From Lingula anatina (lineage: Eukaryota > Brachiopoda > Lingulata > Lingulida > Lingulidae), in contig NW_019774014.1 of NCBI RefSeq assembly GCF_001039355.2, forward strand, positions 252,539 through 316,538: a stretch of DNA of 64,000 nt, given 5' to 3'. Positions within the stretch are counted from its first letter, which is position 1; every line of letters begins with the position of its first letter. Below the pieces are notes generated by a model, which ran no database searches, had not been told where the DNA came from, and was given only the letters and a program-made list of their open reading frames with translations. Positions 37,727-49,900 of this stretch are shown here, piece after piece. Made by a program: the position numbers and the translations under genes.

Positions 37727-38846
37727 TCTACCCAATATTTTGTTTATTTTTTTCTTATTAAAGTTTACCGCTATTACATCTCAGCAAGACGTGTTGTGTT
37801 GTATGGTAGGCTGTCTGATGACGATAGTCAACGGTCAGATAGGAAGCTGTTTTTCACACGTGTCGGGCCGTAGGCCTACGTGCTTACGTCAGCCTTACGC
37901 GAGCAGGTAGGCCTAACCTCATGTCAGATTCGGCTGGCGGTTTTTCACACTTGTGGAGTTCGCTGCCGCGTTCCAGGCAATTCGATTATTGATAAAAATA
38001 TATCAGGTTGCGACCAGCTGGCATGGTCTTTCACACCAGTAGTAGTACGTCAATATAGCTTTAAAACAAACAACTTGCAGCCTCAGCGCAGTTGTGGAGT
38101 ATCTTGCAGTTGTCACCTGTTGGCAGACAAGATTGCCACCTAGCGGAGAAAAGAGGCAAGCAAAATTATGTGTCGTAATGGAGTTATTGCATTTTAAATT
38201 GATTAACCTTTGTTTAATGTCAGTTAATGTTGTATAATTAAGGAGACAGCAAATGGACATTTGAAAAACCTTGACCAATCTGTCAAGTTCAGCAAGGTTG
38301 GTGAAACTGGAGTAGGTTTGACAGCGTGAACGGCTCTGAGCATTTGTTCACCTCTAGGGTCTACACATGATTATCTTTCTAGCTAGGTATATGAAAAACA
38401 CATTTGGCTGCGTATTTGAGAACGGAGAAGCCATTTGAATTTTAGATCTAGCTCATTTAAATCAAAAATTTATTCAGTGTTACGTGACACCATGTTTGGA
38501 CATGCAGGGGCTGGGGGGGCGGGGGGGGGGGCAAGAAACATCCGAATTGTTCTCGTCAGTGAGGCCATAGAAGTAGAGAAACTACTTCTATGGTGAGGCT
38601 TACCATTTTCAGGGTAATGTACGCACAGACAGAAAACCATGTATTGTGGGAACGTTACTAATGAGGCCACTGGTAGTACTAGTAGATATCAGCCTGAAGT
38701 CTTGAACAAGCACCTCGTTGACCAGTGAACAGTTGTCAAAAACATAAGACCCAGGTGTGGTAGGTCGACTGCGGTAGATGACAACCATATTTCCACACTG
38801 AATCAGTGAATGCCTCTTGATTTTTAAATTTCATTTTATTTGACAG
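37727..38846. other. Upstream flank of the Crypton/SAM/zinc-finger gene
   Basis: Probably holds its promoter and a 5' exon, since the first recognised coding exon starts at an acceptor (AG at 38845-38846) rather than at a clear leader. A G-tract lies at about 38512-38531. Confidence 0.35.
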
Positions 38847-38857
38847 AAGAAAAAAGA

Positions 38858-41800
38858 ATGTTGAAGAGTTTGCTGACCAGTGAATCCCAAGACCCTGACA
38901 TGCATGTAGGAGTAACTGTAGTCAAAACAGGACATGAAGTCAGTTACAGCACAACAAAAAATACAAAGTGGGGAGTGAGACGATTCAGAGAGTGGGCCTC
39001 AGTGTATAATGATGAGATCACATGCCCAGATCTGGCCACGATAGAACCAGCACAATTAAATATCCTGCTGAAAACTTTTTGGGAAAATGTCACAGGAAAA
39101 GATGACCAAGATTTGAACCCATCAACTTTGATCAGCATAAGGGCTGCTTTGTCTCGTCACCTCCATGATCTGAAGAGGAATATTGACATAATCAGAGATG
39201 TCGATTTTGTGTCATCCAATGCTGCATTCACCGCTAGATGTAAACAGTATTACATCAGAGTTGGACATGAAAAGTTGAAACAGAAGAGGCCTATTGGGAG
39301 GACTGATTTGGCCACACTGGCAGCCTATTTCAGGGATTTGTCAACTCCAAAACGTCTGCAGCAATATGTGTGGTTTAACATATGTTACTTTTTTGGCAGC
39401 AAAGCTCGAGAGGAATTCAGAGCCATGACAAAAAATACATTTATTGTGTGCCGAGATGACCAAGGTAAAAAATAGTTTTTATTTCATGACTTAAAAGATT
39501 TTTGTTTTTTGTTTCTCTGCATTATTTTAGGTACAAAGTATATACTAGTAATGGACAATTTAAGTTCAATAATATACAAAAATATCCACATAGACAATCT
39601 TTTGTGACTTTCATAGGTCTGAAATATGCATATTTTTTCACAGCATTTGAGATGCAGAGTATAGAATAGATAAATTACATTACTGAATAATATAAGAAAG
39701 TATCCATATGATCATGATAACAACCTTTTGTGATTTTCATAGGTTTGAAATATGTAGCTTGCTGTAAGATGGAGGAGAAACAACCCCATAAAGGGGAATC
39801 CTCTTCACAGGACCAGGCCTACCCTTTATTGAGGATGTACTCCACTGGTGGAGCTATGGACCCTGTGGAAGCTTTTGAGACCTATGTCTCCAGACTGAGT
39901 GCTGGTTGTGATAGCCTGTGGCAGGTGCCAAAGATCAGGCAGCATGAGCTAGTTGCTGCGCGACCATGGTACAAAATGGAAAGCATTGGGAAGAACGTTC
40001 TTTGTGAGTCACTAATTTGTTTAATTAAACTAATATATACAAGTCCTGTTAAAATAAGGGTTATTTGTTAGTATCTTCCACCCCTCCAAAACATCTTATC
40101 ATTATGTGAATTTGAAAAAAAAAGGAAAAATGAGATTATTAATTTAATTGAAAAAAAAAACGAATATCTACATTTTAATAGTTTAGGGTAAATATTTGCC
40201 TTAGAAATTCCAATTAAATCACTTATTCCAGCTGCAATGATGACAAGGTTATCTGAAGATGCTGGTCTTGATGAAATATATACCACTCAATGTGTACATG
40301 CCACAGCCATAGCAACCCTCTACAAAAATGGAATTGAGACTGATACCATTCGCTCGATGTCTCAGCTCAAAAATGAGAGCAGTGCTGAGCGAATTGTTGA
40401 AAGTTCTGCTGAAGATCTGGGTAGAGAGTGTAGCAGAATTCTGTCTGCATCTCTAGCAGGGACAGAAAAAGGTATACGTAAGTATTGGCTCATCCTGTTA
40501 TAAATTAGTGTTAATGTTTATAATCTTCATGCAGTAAACAAATCTAGATTTGCAGGCTGTTGTTATTATGTGTTCATTAGTGAATGAAGTTCATCTATTA
40601 ATCTATATGTAAAGTAAATGTTATAAATGAGTAGAGCTATAGTGAATGCTCAGCTGTTTTGCATTTTGATACTATATGCTTTGAATTGTATTTGATTCTG
40701 AGATTTTTACATTCGCATCCTATGTGGCTCAAGAAAACCCATATATATATATCTTTCTTTCTTTCAGGAGATCCACATACGTCCTCAGGCTCCCTCTCTC
40801 AGGCATCAGCAGACCATCTCCCTGACCAACTGAACAATGCTGCTCTGGCTCTTGGACATGTTTCCAATTATCAGTCATTTCTTCAGGAGAATGATCATTC
40901 CATGTCTGAGGATGATTTTCCGGAGGAGGCCTTTGATAATGGTAGTCTGTTATGTTATTGATTTAATAATCAAAATTTTATGGGACTGTTTTGAAAACTT
41001 AGGATTTTTTGTCTGGATCCAAGAATTTGGATTGTAACAGCATATCTTTTTAGATTAAAATATGGTTGAAATCTTTCTTTAAAATGTTACTGAATCAATG
41101 ATGAAAAGTGATAGAAGGTATATCTAGTTGGGAAATGTCTATCTTAAAAACATGTAGAAAGTTTTGAAACTGACTTTGAATAATTTTTTATAAATGCGGA
41201 GGTTCTTTATTTTAATTAGAGTTTATGTATATTTTTTTCAGACTCTTTTATTGAAGAAGATCCCCAAAATGATGGTGTATCTTCTTCGTTTATTGAATGG
41301 CTGCATGTGCAAGGCTTTACAGAGTCTACAGTCCATACCCTATTAGACAGCGGTTTTAAGACAAAAGAATCTCTAAATCTTTTGGATGAAGAATCTTTCA
41401 AAGAGCTTGGCATCTCCCTCCAACAAAGGCTTTTGCTGAAAAGTACAATCCAAAAGACTGTATCACAATATAAGTCATACAACAAGTTGCCCTCAAGCGG
41501 TAATGATGTTGTCAGTACGAGGACTACTGAGGAAATGGAGGTGGTGTCATCAACACTACAGGGAACCAATGGTGTTGTCACCACAGGGGAAATTGTCTCT
41601 TTGAACACAGACCCTGGGCCGTACAAACAGCATGCTCTGCAAGGTTAGTTATGGGCAGTAGTTTTCAGACAGTGTGTGGATGTCTCATAAAAATAGTCAC
41701 TGAATTTTGAGGGCCAAGGGTTGCTGTGACAATGTATCTGTCTTTAAAACTTGTTAAAATGGCTGGACGTTTGGACTGGCATGACTTTTTGATAGAAAAG

Positions 41801-44800
41801 AAGAATCTGGCATGTTTGTACTTTAAATTGTTAGTTTTCAGAGGGGAGTATCAAAATAAATAATCAGTGAATATTGTTAATCTTGAGTTGTACAATGAAC
41901 CATAATAACAGTCACTTATTCCCCCAAAAAATTATATATTATATTTCTATAATTTCAGTATTTCAGACACTTCTGAAAATGATACCTGACAGCAGAGAGG
42001 GATGTACTTCAAAGTCTCAAGAGAGCACTGTTGATTTGATGCACAGCATGAGGAGGTGGAAGGCTCTAAAAGATCAGTTAGCTCTGCACGGTCCAGATTC
42101 TGATGCTGCTCTGGCAGAGAAGCTGCTTGACTGTTGGTAAGTCCATATTACCTTCGTAAGACTTTTATGATTCTTATATTATTTTGTTATTTGTCATAGA
42201 CTGATGAAATGTTAAATAAACAACTGGCAATACAGAAACAAATTATTCAATTATATTATTCTTATATTTTGTTTCATCTCATAAACTGATGAAATGTTAA
42301 CATGTATAGCAATACAGAAACAAGTTTTCAGTCCTAATGTTTTTTAAATAGCTGCACTGTAATCTTTTTAAGGAGAGAGAACCATGCTGATGTTGGCAAA
42401 GAAGGCCAGGCTCCTGTAGAGTTGCCCCATTCACAGCACTTTACATCTGGTAACTAGTGTTTAAATGCTTTGGTATGGTTGTGAATAAAATTCAGCAATT
42501 ATGTAATGCTTTTTTTTTTGCTTAAAAGAGAAAATTACACTTAATTGTTAAATTAACTTTTAATAAAACGATGATTTAAGAGATGATTTAAATGTACGCA
42601 CACTGGTATATGTCTCTACAAGCTACCATCACCAGAGAGTGCTTGCACTGCGTAAGCAGGAGGTAGAGTTTCCTATGGACACAATTTTTACAATTCAGAT
42701 CTTTAAAATATTGTAGTTGTTTTGTTTTACTGTTTGATGTAGGACTTTCAGCTAGGTCAAGTTTGGAAATATTCAGTCACTTTTTTCTTTTCACAGGCAC
42801 AGGCTTAAAGTGCCAGGAAAACGGCACAAAATGTCTCTCTCTGGAGAATCCCGATTTTGAACCACAAAGCAGTAGCAATGTAGATGAACAAGCAAGGGTC
42901 ACATCACTGAATAAGGGAACTGACAAACAAAAGGATGACTTGGGAAGATGTGTGAGCAAAGCGGAAGTGGGCAATTCAATGGATCAAGAGCCATCAACTC
43001 TTGTCAAAGGACAGGGGGATTTATGCAATATAAATATCAAGCCAGACCCGGATGGAGACCAGATTGTAATAAACCACCAGCTTATTAGAATGCCATTTCC
43101 AAACCTGCAAACCTGTGATAGCATGGTGTCTGCTACAAATAGTAATAGTGTAAAGACAGATGGCACTAGTTGTTTGAAAGAGGATACCAATGCTCAGGGT
43201 GATGGAAAAGATAAGAAGTTCCGAGTGGATGTTGTTCAAGGTGCTTCTGATCCACAACCTGTGTTTTTAATCAAGAACGTTCACTCTCTTGCGACTTCCA
43301 CACCAGGTTCTATTGCAGAGAAGAGCGCAGAAAAATCCAAAGTCACCATCAANTTCTCCGGTTCCCTTTATTCAGATCTTTAAAATATTGTAGTTGTTTT
43401 GATTTACTGTTTGATGTGGGACTTTCAGCTAGGTCAAGTTAGGAAATATTCAATCACTTTTTTCTTTTCACAGGCACAGGCTTAAAGTCCCAGGAAAACG
43501 GCACAAAATGTATCTCTCCGGAGAATCCCGATTTTGAACCACAAAGCAGTAGCAATGTAGATGAACAAGCAAGGGTCACATCACTGAATAAGGGAACTGA
43601 CAAACAAAAGGATGACTTGGGAAGATGTGTGAGCAAAGCGGAAGTGGGCAATTCAATGGATCAAGAGCCATCAACTCTTGTCAAAGGACAGGGGGATTTA
43701 TGCAATATAATTATCAAGCCAGACCCGGATGGAGACCAGATTGTAATAAACCACCAGCTTATTAGAATGCCATTTCCAAACCTGCAAACCTGTGATAGCA
43801 TGGTGTCTGCTACAAATAGTAATAGTGTAAAGACAGATGGCACTAGTTGTTTGAAAGAGGATACCAATGCTCAGGGTGATGGAAAAGATAAGAAGTTCCG
43901 AGTGGATGTTGTTCAAGGTGCTTCTGATCCACAACCTGTGTTTTTAATCAAGAACGTTCACTCTCTTGCGACTTCCACACCAGGTTCTATTGCAGAGAAG
44001 AGCACAGAAAAATCCAAAGTCACCATCAAAAATTCTTGCAAATGCCGGTATTGTGTCCAGGTATTCAGTGGAGAGGAGGATTGTCAAATCCATGAGAGAA
44101 CTCTCTGTGACAAAAATCCTGAAAGGATGAAAAGTGACAGAAAAGCAGGACAGAATATCACTCGGAGTAATGAAAAGTTATTAAGTTGTCGATACTGCTT
44201 TAAGCAGTTTAGAGATCAAGCAATCCTGAAATCACACGAAAAAATTCACACAACCAGTTGCAAGACCTACAGGTGCCAGTACTGCCCTAAAACATTTACT
44301 ACAAAGACCAGTTGTATTCTTCATGAGTTGATACATCCAGAAGCACCCAGAAAATATTATGCTTGCCGTTTTTGTCAGAAAAAGTTTGTTAATAGACTTA
44401 GTTGTAGAAAACACGAAAGACACCATTCCCCAGCCACTGTCCATCTGTGTCAATACTGCAACAAATCTTTTCATAAGAAAGAGGCTTACCTTCGCCATGA
44501 GAGAACTCATACGGAGGAGCATCCATACAAGTGCACATTTTGTGATGAGAGATTTGCCAAGAAGTTTCTTTGTACAAGACACGAGAGCATTCATAAGAGT
44601 TTTCAGTGCAAATTTTGCTCAAGGACTTTTCCAACTGTTTACACATATTCTGCGCACATGAAAAAACACAAGGTCTCCAAGCAACACCACCAGTCGGAAA
44701 ATCCTGTATCCATACAGAGCGAGCAGAGCCCCAGCATGGACCAGGAGTCGATGATTTTTACACACAATCACTTAGATGAACATTTCAAATGCCAGTTCTG

Positions 44801-45293
44801 TGGTTTTATTTTCTACAGCAAGGAAAAACACGAATTACACGAGCTAGTAGTCCACAGAGGCAAAGAGCCATTTAAATGTCAGTTTTGTGACAAGATGTTT
44901 GCACAGAGGGAAAGCTATTTAGAGCATGAAATAATACACACAGGTGTTCAACCTTACAAATGTCGTTTCTGTGCAAGGGCATTTGGCGATGAACAAGACT
45001 GTATCTTACATGAGCGAATACACCGTGTTGACAAGCCGTTTAAATGCAAGTACTGTGGAAAATCCTTTGTAGTGGAGGAACTGTGCACTAGACACGAGGC
45101 AACACACCTGGCCAGCAAACATTACAAATGTCGGTACTGTAATCTATTATTCACAGGAAAACAGTTCTGTCTCTCCCATGAGAGGTCTCACACAGGATTA
45201 AACCGTGTTGTTCACACCTGTCTGTACTGTGACAAAACTTTCTCTGATAAAAAAGCTTGCAGAGCTCATCAGAGAACGCACGAAACGTGGTGA
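38858..45293 (+). CDS. Crypton-derived recombinase (DUF3504-like) / SAM / C2H2 zinc-finger fusion gene
   Basis: Exons 38858-39464, 39743-40003, 40232-40477, 40768-40941, 41242-41643, 41959-42136, 42373-42449 and 43474-45293 are all GT-AG and in phase, giving about 1254 aa. Residues 1 to about 371 resemble a Crypton tyrosine recombinase core as in ZMYM2/QRICH1/KIAA1958 proteins: helical N-terminal domain, KAREEFRAM (box with Arg I), ARPWYKMESIGKN, then TTQCVHATAIATLYKNGIET. The usual H-x-x-R is Q-C-V-H, the GH motif is SQ, and the Tyr position is Ile, so no recombination is expected. About 446-500 is a SAM domain (FIEWLHVQGFTE, ELGISLQQR). Residues about 837-1252 hold one irregular and twelve regular C2H2 fingers. 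Likely a nuclear DNA-binding regulator. A small extra 5' exon is possible, since the first exon begins at an acceptor. Confidence 0.78.
42797..43352 (+). pseudogene. Truncated repeat of the zinc-finger exon's 5' end
   Basis: This is near-identical to 43474-44029, including the preceding intron end, and is cut at a single N (43353) followed by foreign sequence. The acceptor is intact and in phase with the exon ending at 42449, so either copy could be the real exon start. Only the second leads into the zinc fingers. It differs at a handful of sites (for example Cys for Ser in KCQE). It is most likely the other haplotype left in the assembly. Confidence 0.8.
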
Positions 45294-45683
45294 TGAAAGA
45301 ATCTTTTGTGAAACGATCTCAAAAGGTATTAAGAATTTTCTGAAATGTGGCAGTGAATTACTCTGCTCACATTGTTATTTACTCCTAATTTTTCTTTTCT
45401 TTTCTTTTATGTTAACTCTTTTCTCTGTGAGAAAATTTAGACATACAAAAGTTATGTGGACATGTGCTGTATTGTCAACATTATAAATTCCAGTTCACTT
45501 ACGTAATTTCAAAGAGACAAAAGTGTCATTGGAGCTTTAGTCTCAAAGTATCTTTATTTTAGTTGTATTAACTTAAATATGCTGAAGTTGTAATTTAAAA
45601 CTTTTTTCTTTAGTTTCTTTTCAAGCTTATAAGATTCCATACTAAGTAAACTCTGAGTTCTTCTTCAGACGCTACACAATTTA

Positions 45684-45924
45684 GGCTGCGTTCACATGAA
45701 AAATCTATTTTCTAAAAATCTGTTTGTGGTATCTTGTGATCATGGTCTATGCCCTGAATACCCCGCGGCATAATTACTGGCAGCGCCGAGAATTAATTAC
45801 AGCTTTGGAAGTAACTGGCTCGTGCTGCCCGTAATTACGCCGTGGGGTATTCAGGGCACAGACTCTGATCACAAGATACTGCAAATAGATTTTTAGAAAA
45901 TGGATTTTTCATGTGAACGGAGCC
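45684..45924. mobile_element. PIF/Harbinger-like MITE, family A, copy 3
   Basis: A 241-bp palindrome starting GGCTGCGTTCACATG and ending CATGTGAACGGAGCC, flanked by TTA on both sides. The inner stem (GCCCTGAATACCCCG, TAATTACTGGCAGCG) matches the other copies. It lies 390 bp after the zinc-finger stop codon, so it may be part of that gene's 3' UTR. Confidence 0.82.
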
Positions 45925-46663
45925 TTAAAGTATAATTTAAGGGGAAAATAGTTGACAGAGAGTGATTCTAAATAAAAAAAATTAGAAAATACTGTTGAAT
46001 TTCATCTTGACAAAAGATCATCTTGTTTAAAAGAAATATAAGAAAGTTGTCCCAATGACTATTATCGTTTTTATTTACATAGGAGCACCATTAATCAATG
46101 AATTTTGACTTATAACATAATGTTACTTCTGAATAAAATATAAACACTAATTTTGAAATAGATGTTACATGTAATTTAAATATAATATGGTAACCATAAA
46201 AATTGAGTTCATAAAAAATTGCACAAGTCAGTATGTCTTGCACTTCAATAAATTCTTGTGGCCAGGATTAATTATACATTACATCATGGTCACCAAATTT
46301 AATAGTATTGACAATATTATCATTGATATGGCATCAGAATGTTTGTGACTAGACAATGTGTATATGTAATGGAATGAAGACATTCATTTACATCAACAAC
46401 TGGCAACAAAACAAATACAATGTAAGGGCATTACGTGTAATATGCAGTTAGATTGTAACATGAGGAATGCTTATAATAACAAAATCTGGAAGGCAATCAA
46501 AATTTGTTTTTGTTCTGAAAGCCATTCAAGTACCAAAAGAGCAATATATTCAGATTGCTGGCAGATTGAAAAAAAATTAGAATGGCATTCAAGCTACATG
46601 TATCTGGTGCCTCAGATTCCTCTGGTTTAAATTTATTAATGTTGACATGTGCATTGCTGTGTG

Positions 46664-46669
<6 letters not shown>

Positions 46670-46728
<59 letters not shown>
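46670..46728. repeat. (AT)n microsatellite
   Basis: About 29 uninterrupted AT units, preceded by a short GTGTGT run. Confidence 0.95.
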
Positions 46729-46956
46729 TCTAATATCAAATAAGTTGCAAAGTGGTACTCTGAATATAAATAAGAGGTGATTAACAAAATCAAATATATA
46801 CCATCTTAATAAACAATCATGAGAATTGATCAGGATTTGATAAGGAAATGTGACTGCTGGCTGTCTCTTCAATGCTGGTGGGCACACCGAGCTTTTCAAT
46901 CTCTAGTGGTTGTCATGGCAATGGACTTTTTTGAATAATTAACAGTGCAAGCATCT

Positions 46957-49900
46957 TCATAAGTCATCTACACCCTCAAAGAAAAGTTGAATGGTGAATT
47001 CTTCCCTAAAAACATCCCATGTTTTCTCTTTGTGTGGATTGTCAATCTCGTACCTGAGCAATTTTAATCTGAAAAGCAAAATTAAGATTTGACAGATATC
47101 AACTTCTTATACTAGAGTTAGTTTCATGAGCAAGTTACAAAAGTTCTTGGTTCCTTGTTGAAAAACTGAGTCTTTCTTTTGCTATCAATATCAACAGAAA
47201 AAGTCCGGAGAAAGATTAAACACTATGACCCAGAAGAACTCTTGTGTATTTTTTTCTTATATGTCACCTACATTTATTTTTCTCACCAAGGTTCTGTGAT
47301 AAGATAACATGTTTTATTTTAATAGCATAATAAAATTTTGTTTTAAAAAAATTCACAACAAAAGTATCTAATTAACTTACACTTTAAAAGCTATAAAATA
47401 TGTGATGAGTTTACTGTTAAACTGACAACTGTTACAATGTTTTCCTTAAAGCCAAAACATTTGTCTGCTATTAGTTCCACATGCTGAGAGAGCAATCTTT
47501 CCATGAAAGACAAAATATATATTTTGCTGACCATCCATATAATATTCACAATAACATGACATGCGCCTCCTCACCTGTTATCCTCTACAAAGGATGTATT
47601 AAACCAGAAATAAAATGGACAGTTATCATAGCCAATTGGTATTTTCTGAAAAAGAAAACCAATTACTTTTGTTTTACATCCAACAGCTACTAGAAGTAGT
47701 CTATCTAAGAGAGATGCTGATGTAGTAAAAATAAATACTTTTCTATTAATCATTTTATCTGAGACACTATAAGAATACCTATTGAAGAACTGTAAAGGAA
47801 AATGAGGCATATTCACAAATATCAGAGCAAAGACTTTTTTCTTTGATACATTGTTAAAAAAAACAGATTTTCACCCACTATCATCACCAGTCAGTTTTTT
47901 GACATCTTTGCTATTTTGCTTGTTATACGTGCAAATTTCTATCAATACAAGGTTGCATGTTTTCAAGTACTGAAGCATCAGCACTCAACATCTTGAAAAG
48001 TGTCACCTATGTTTCATTGTAATAAAAAGATAATTCTAAAATCATAAACTTAAGGTTCATTCATTTGCTATTTCATTTGTAAAAGACATCTAAATTATTT
48101 TGAAACAAATCAATCATTTGCATAAGTTTTTCATCCTGCCATCATTTAAAATATATATCTGTGCATTTAAAATTCTTTAGTAAAGATATTTAACCTTGTC
48201 CCTATACTTACAGCAGTAGAGGTAAATCTGACTTTGATGTCACCAACCAGAATAGGAGAATCTTCAAGCTCTATTGAAATGAAATCTTCCTCTTGCACAT
48301 GTGTGAGCTGAAATATAACAAATAATATGATACTCATCTCTTGCTTCTTCTCCACAAAAACGCCATACACAAAATATATGATTGTCCTACTTTATATGTT
48401 TCAGATGACAAAATAAAAAGAATATAGGTTAAATTCAGTGAACTTTGTTTGGAACTTACCCAAACACTTATACAGTAAGTGTTCCACCTATGGCGTTTCC
48501 ACAGGTTTTTCAAAATGAAATAGCAAATTCAGCCCACCAAGCAAACACGTCACATTCGGATCCTGTGGCCAGCATGTTGTTACTACATTATAACGTCATA
48601 TATGGATTAACCATGTGGTACCAACGTGACGTGTTTGCTGGTCATTTCCCTCACAGACATGCAGGAAAAAAACCCCTCCAAGTACATTTATTGCTGAGTC
48701 CCCCCAAATTGTGGCAAATTTTCTTTGCAACAGGATGGCCAACACTATTCCAAGCTCCCACTTTTTGATATGATAGTTTTGAAACTACTTAAAGAATTGA
48801 AAACAAAGCCAAATTGAAAACTTGAGAAATATATACAAGAATAAAATTCAAATCTTGATTGCAAACTGACAGAAAATACTGTCTGATCCAAGGAAAAGAC
48901 TGGTCAATAAACATTAGTTATTTAAAACTAGAGGATCAGAGAGGTGATACCGCCTCCGAATATTGTACCACCAGCTGGAGCAAGCGCATTCATATAGACC
49001 CCCACATATACAAAATAAGGAACACAGCCACCAGTCTTGTGCTTGACAAGCTGTAAAAATGCAATCAACAAGAATTTTCAAAATATGCAAAAAATATATA
49101 TATTACTAAAAATGGTACAATCAAAGTTAAGTTCATCGCAAGGTAGGTCAAAGGTCAATTCCAAGGTCACAGTAAATTGCCAGTATATGACTTCCTATTC
49201 AACTTCAATAGTAACTATGGGCCTATCTCTGCCAGGTTTGGAGTTAAAAGAGAAAGAAATTAGCAGAGTTCAGTTCATGATAATAAGTAGGTCAAAGGTC
49301 AATTTCAAGGTCACACTTAGATTGCCAGTATATGACTTCCTATTCACGTTCAATAGTAACTATGGACCTATCTCTGCCAGTTTTGGAGATAAAGGGGAAG
49401 CAAACTATGCAAAGTTCAGTTCATGGTGAAAAGTAGGTCAAAGGTCAATTTTAAGGTCACATTTAGATTGCCAGTATATGACTTCCTATTCAACTTCAAT
49501 AGTAACTATGGACCTATCTCTGCCAGTTTTGGAGATATAAGGGACTAAATGTTATAATTTTGGAGTTACCATAATGTGCCATAAATTTCCTACAGAAAAA
49601 ATTAATTAAAATAAAGAAAAGGTCATTTTGGTCAAAATTCTTGAAATGGGAGGTGCTCTGAAGTTCCAGATGTTCAAATTTGATGAAATAATGTCATTTT
49701 TGACCACAAGTTGTCTGCTTTGCCAAGCCTTATGTTTTATTTTTCCGGAGTTCAAAATTTATTATCCATTACCGTACTGCACATTTTGCTTTCACCACCA
49801 ATATGTACTTTTTGATACAGCGTAACTCGAAAACCGTATGGAATACAAAAAAACGGAGACCACCTCCAGTGTTGGGCTTTACATGCTCTACAAAATGCAA

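Larger units (their letters stand above)
45294..46956. other. Convergent intergenic region
   Basis: 3' flanks of the zinc-finger gene (+) and the phosphatase gene (-). Candidate plus-strand AATAAA signals are at about 45972 and 46133. A minus-strand AATAAA is at 46632-46637. Confidence 0.4.

Noticed and set aside
44232-44646. Additional frames overlapping the zinc-finger exon
   Set aside because: They are shadows created by the regular C2H2 repeat; the Cys/His pattern is only in the main frame.
46497-46899. Ile/Tyr-repeat frames
   Set aside because: Translation of the AT microsatellite.
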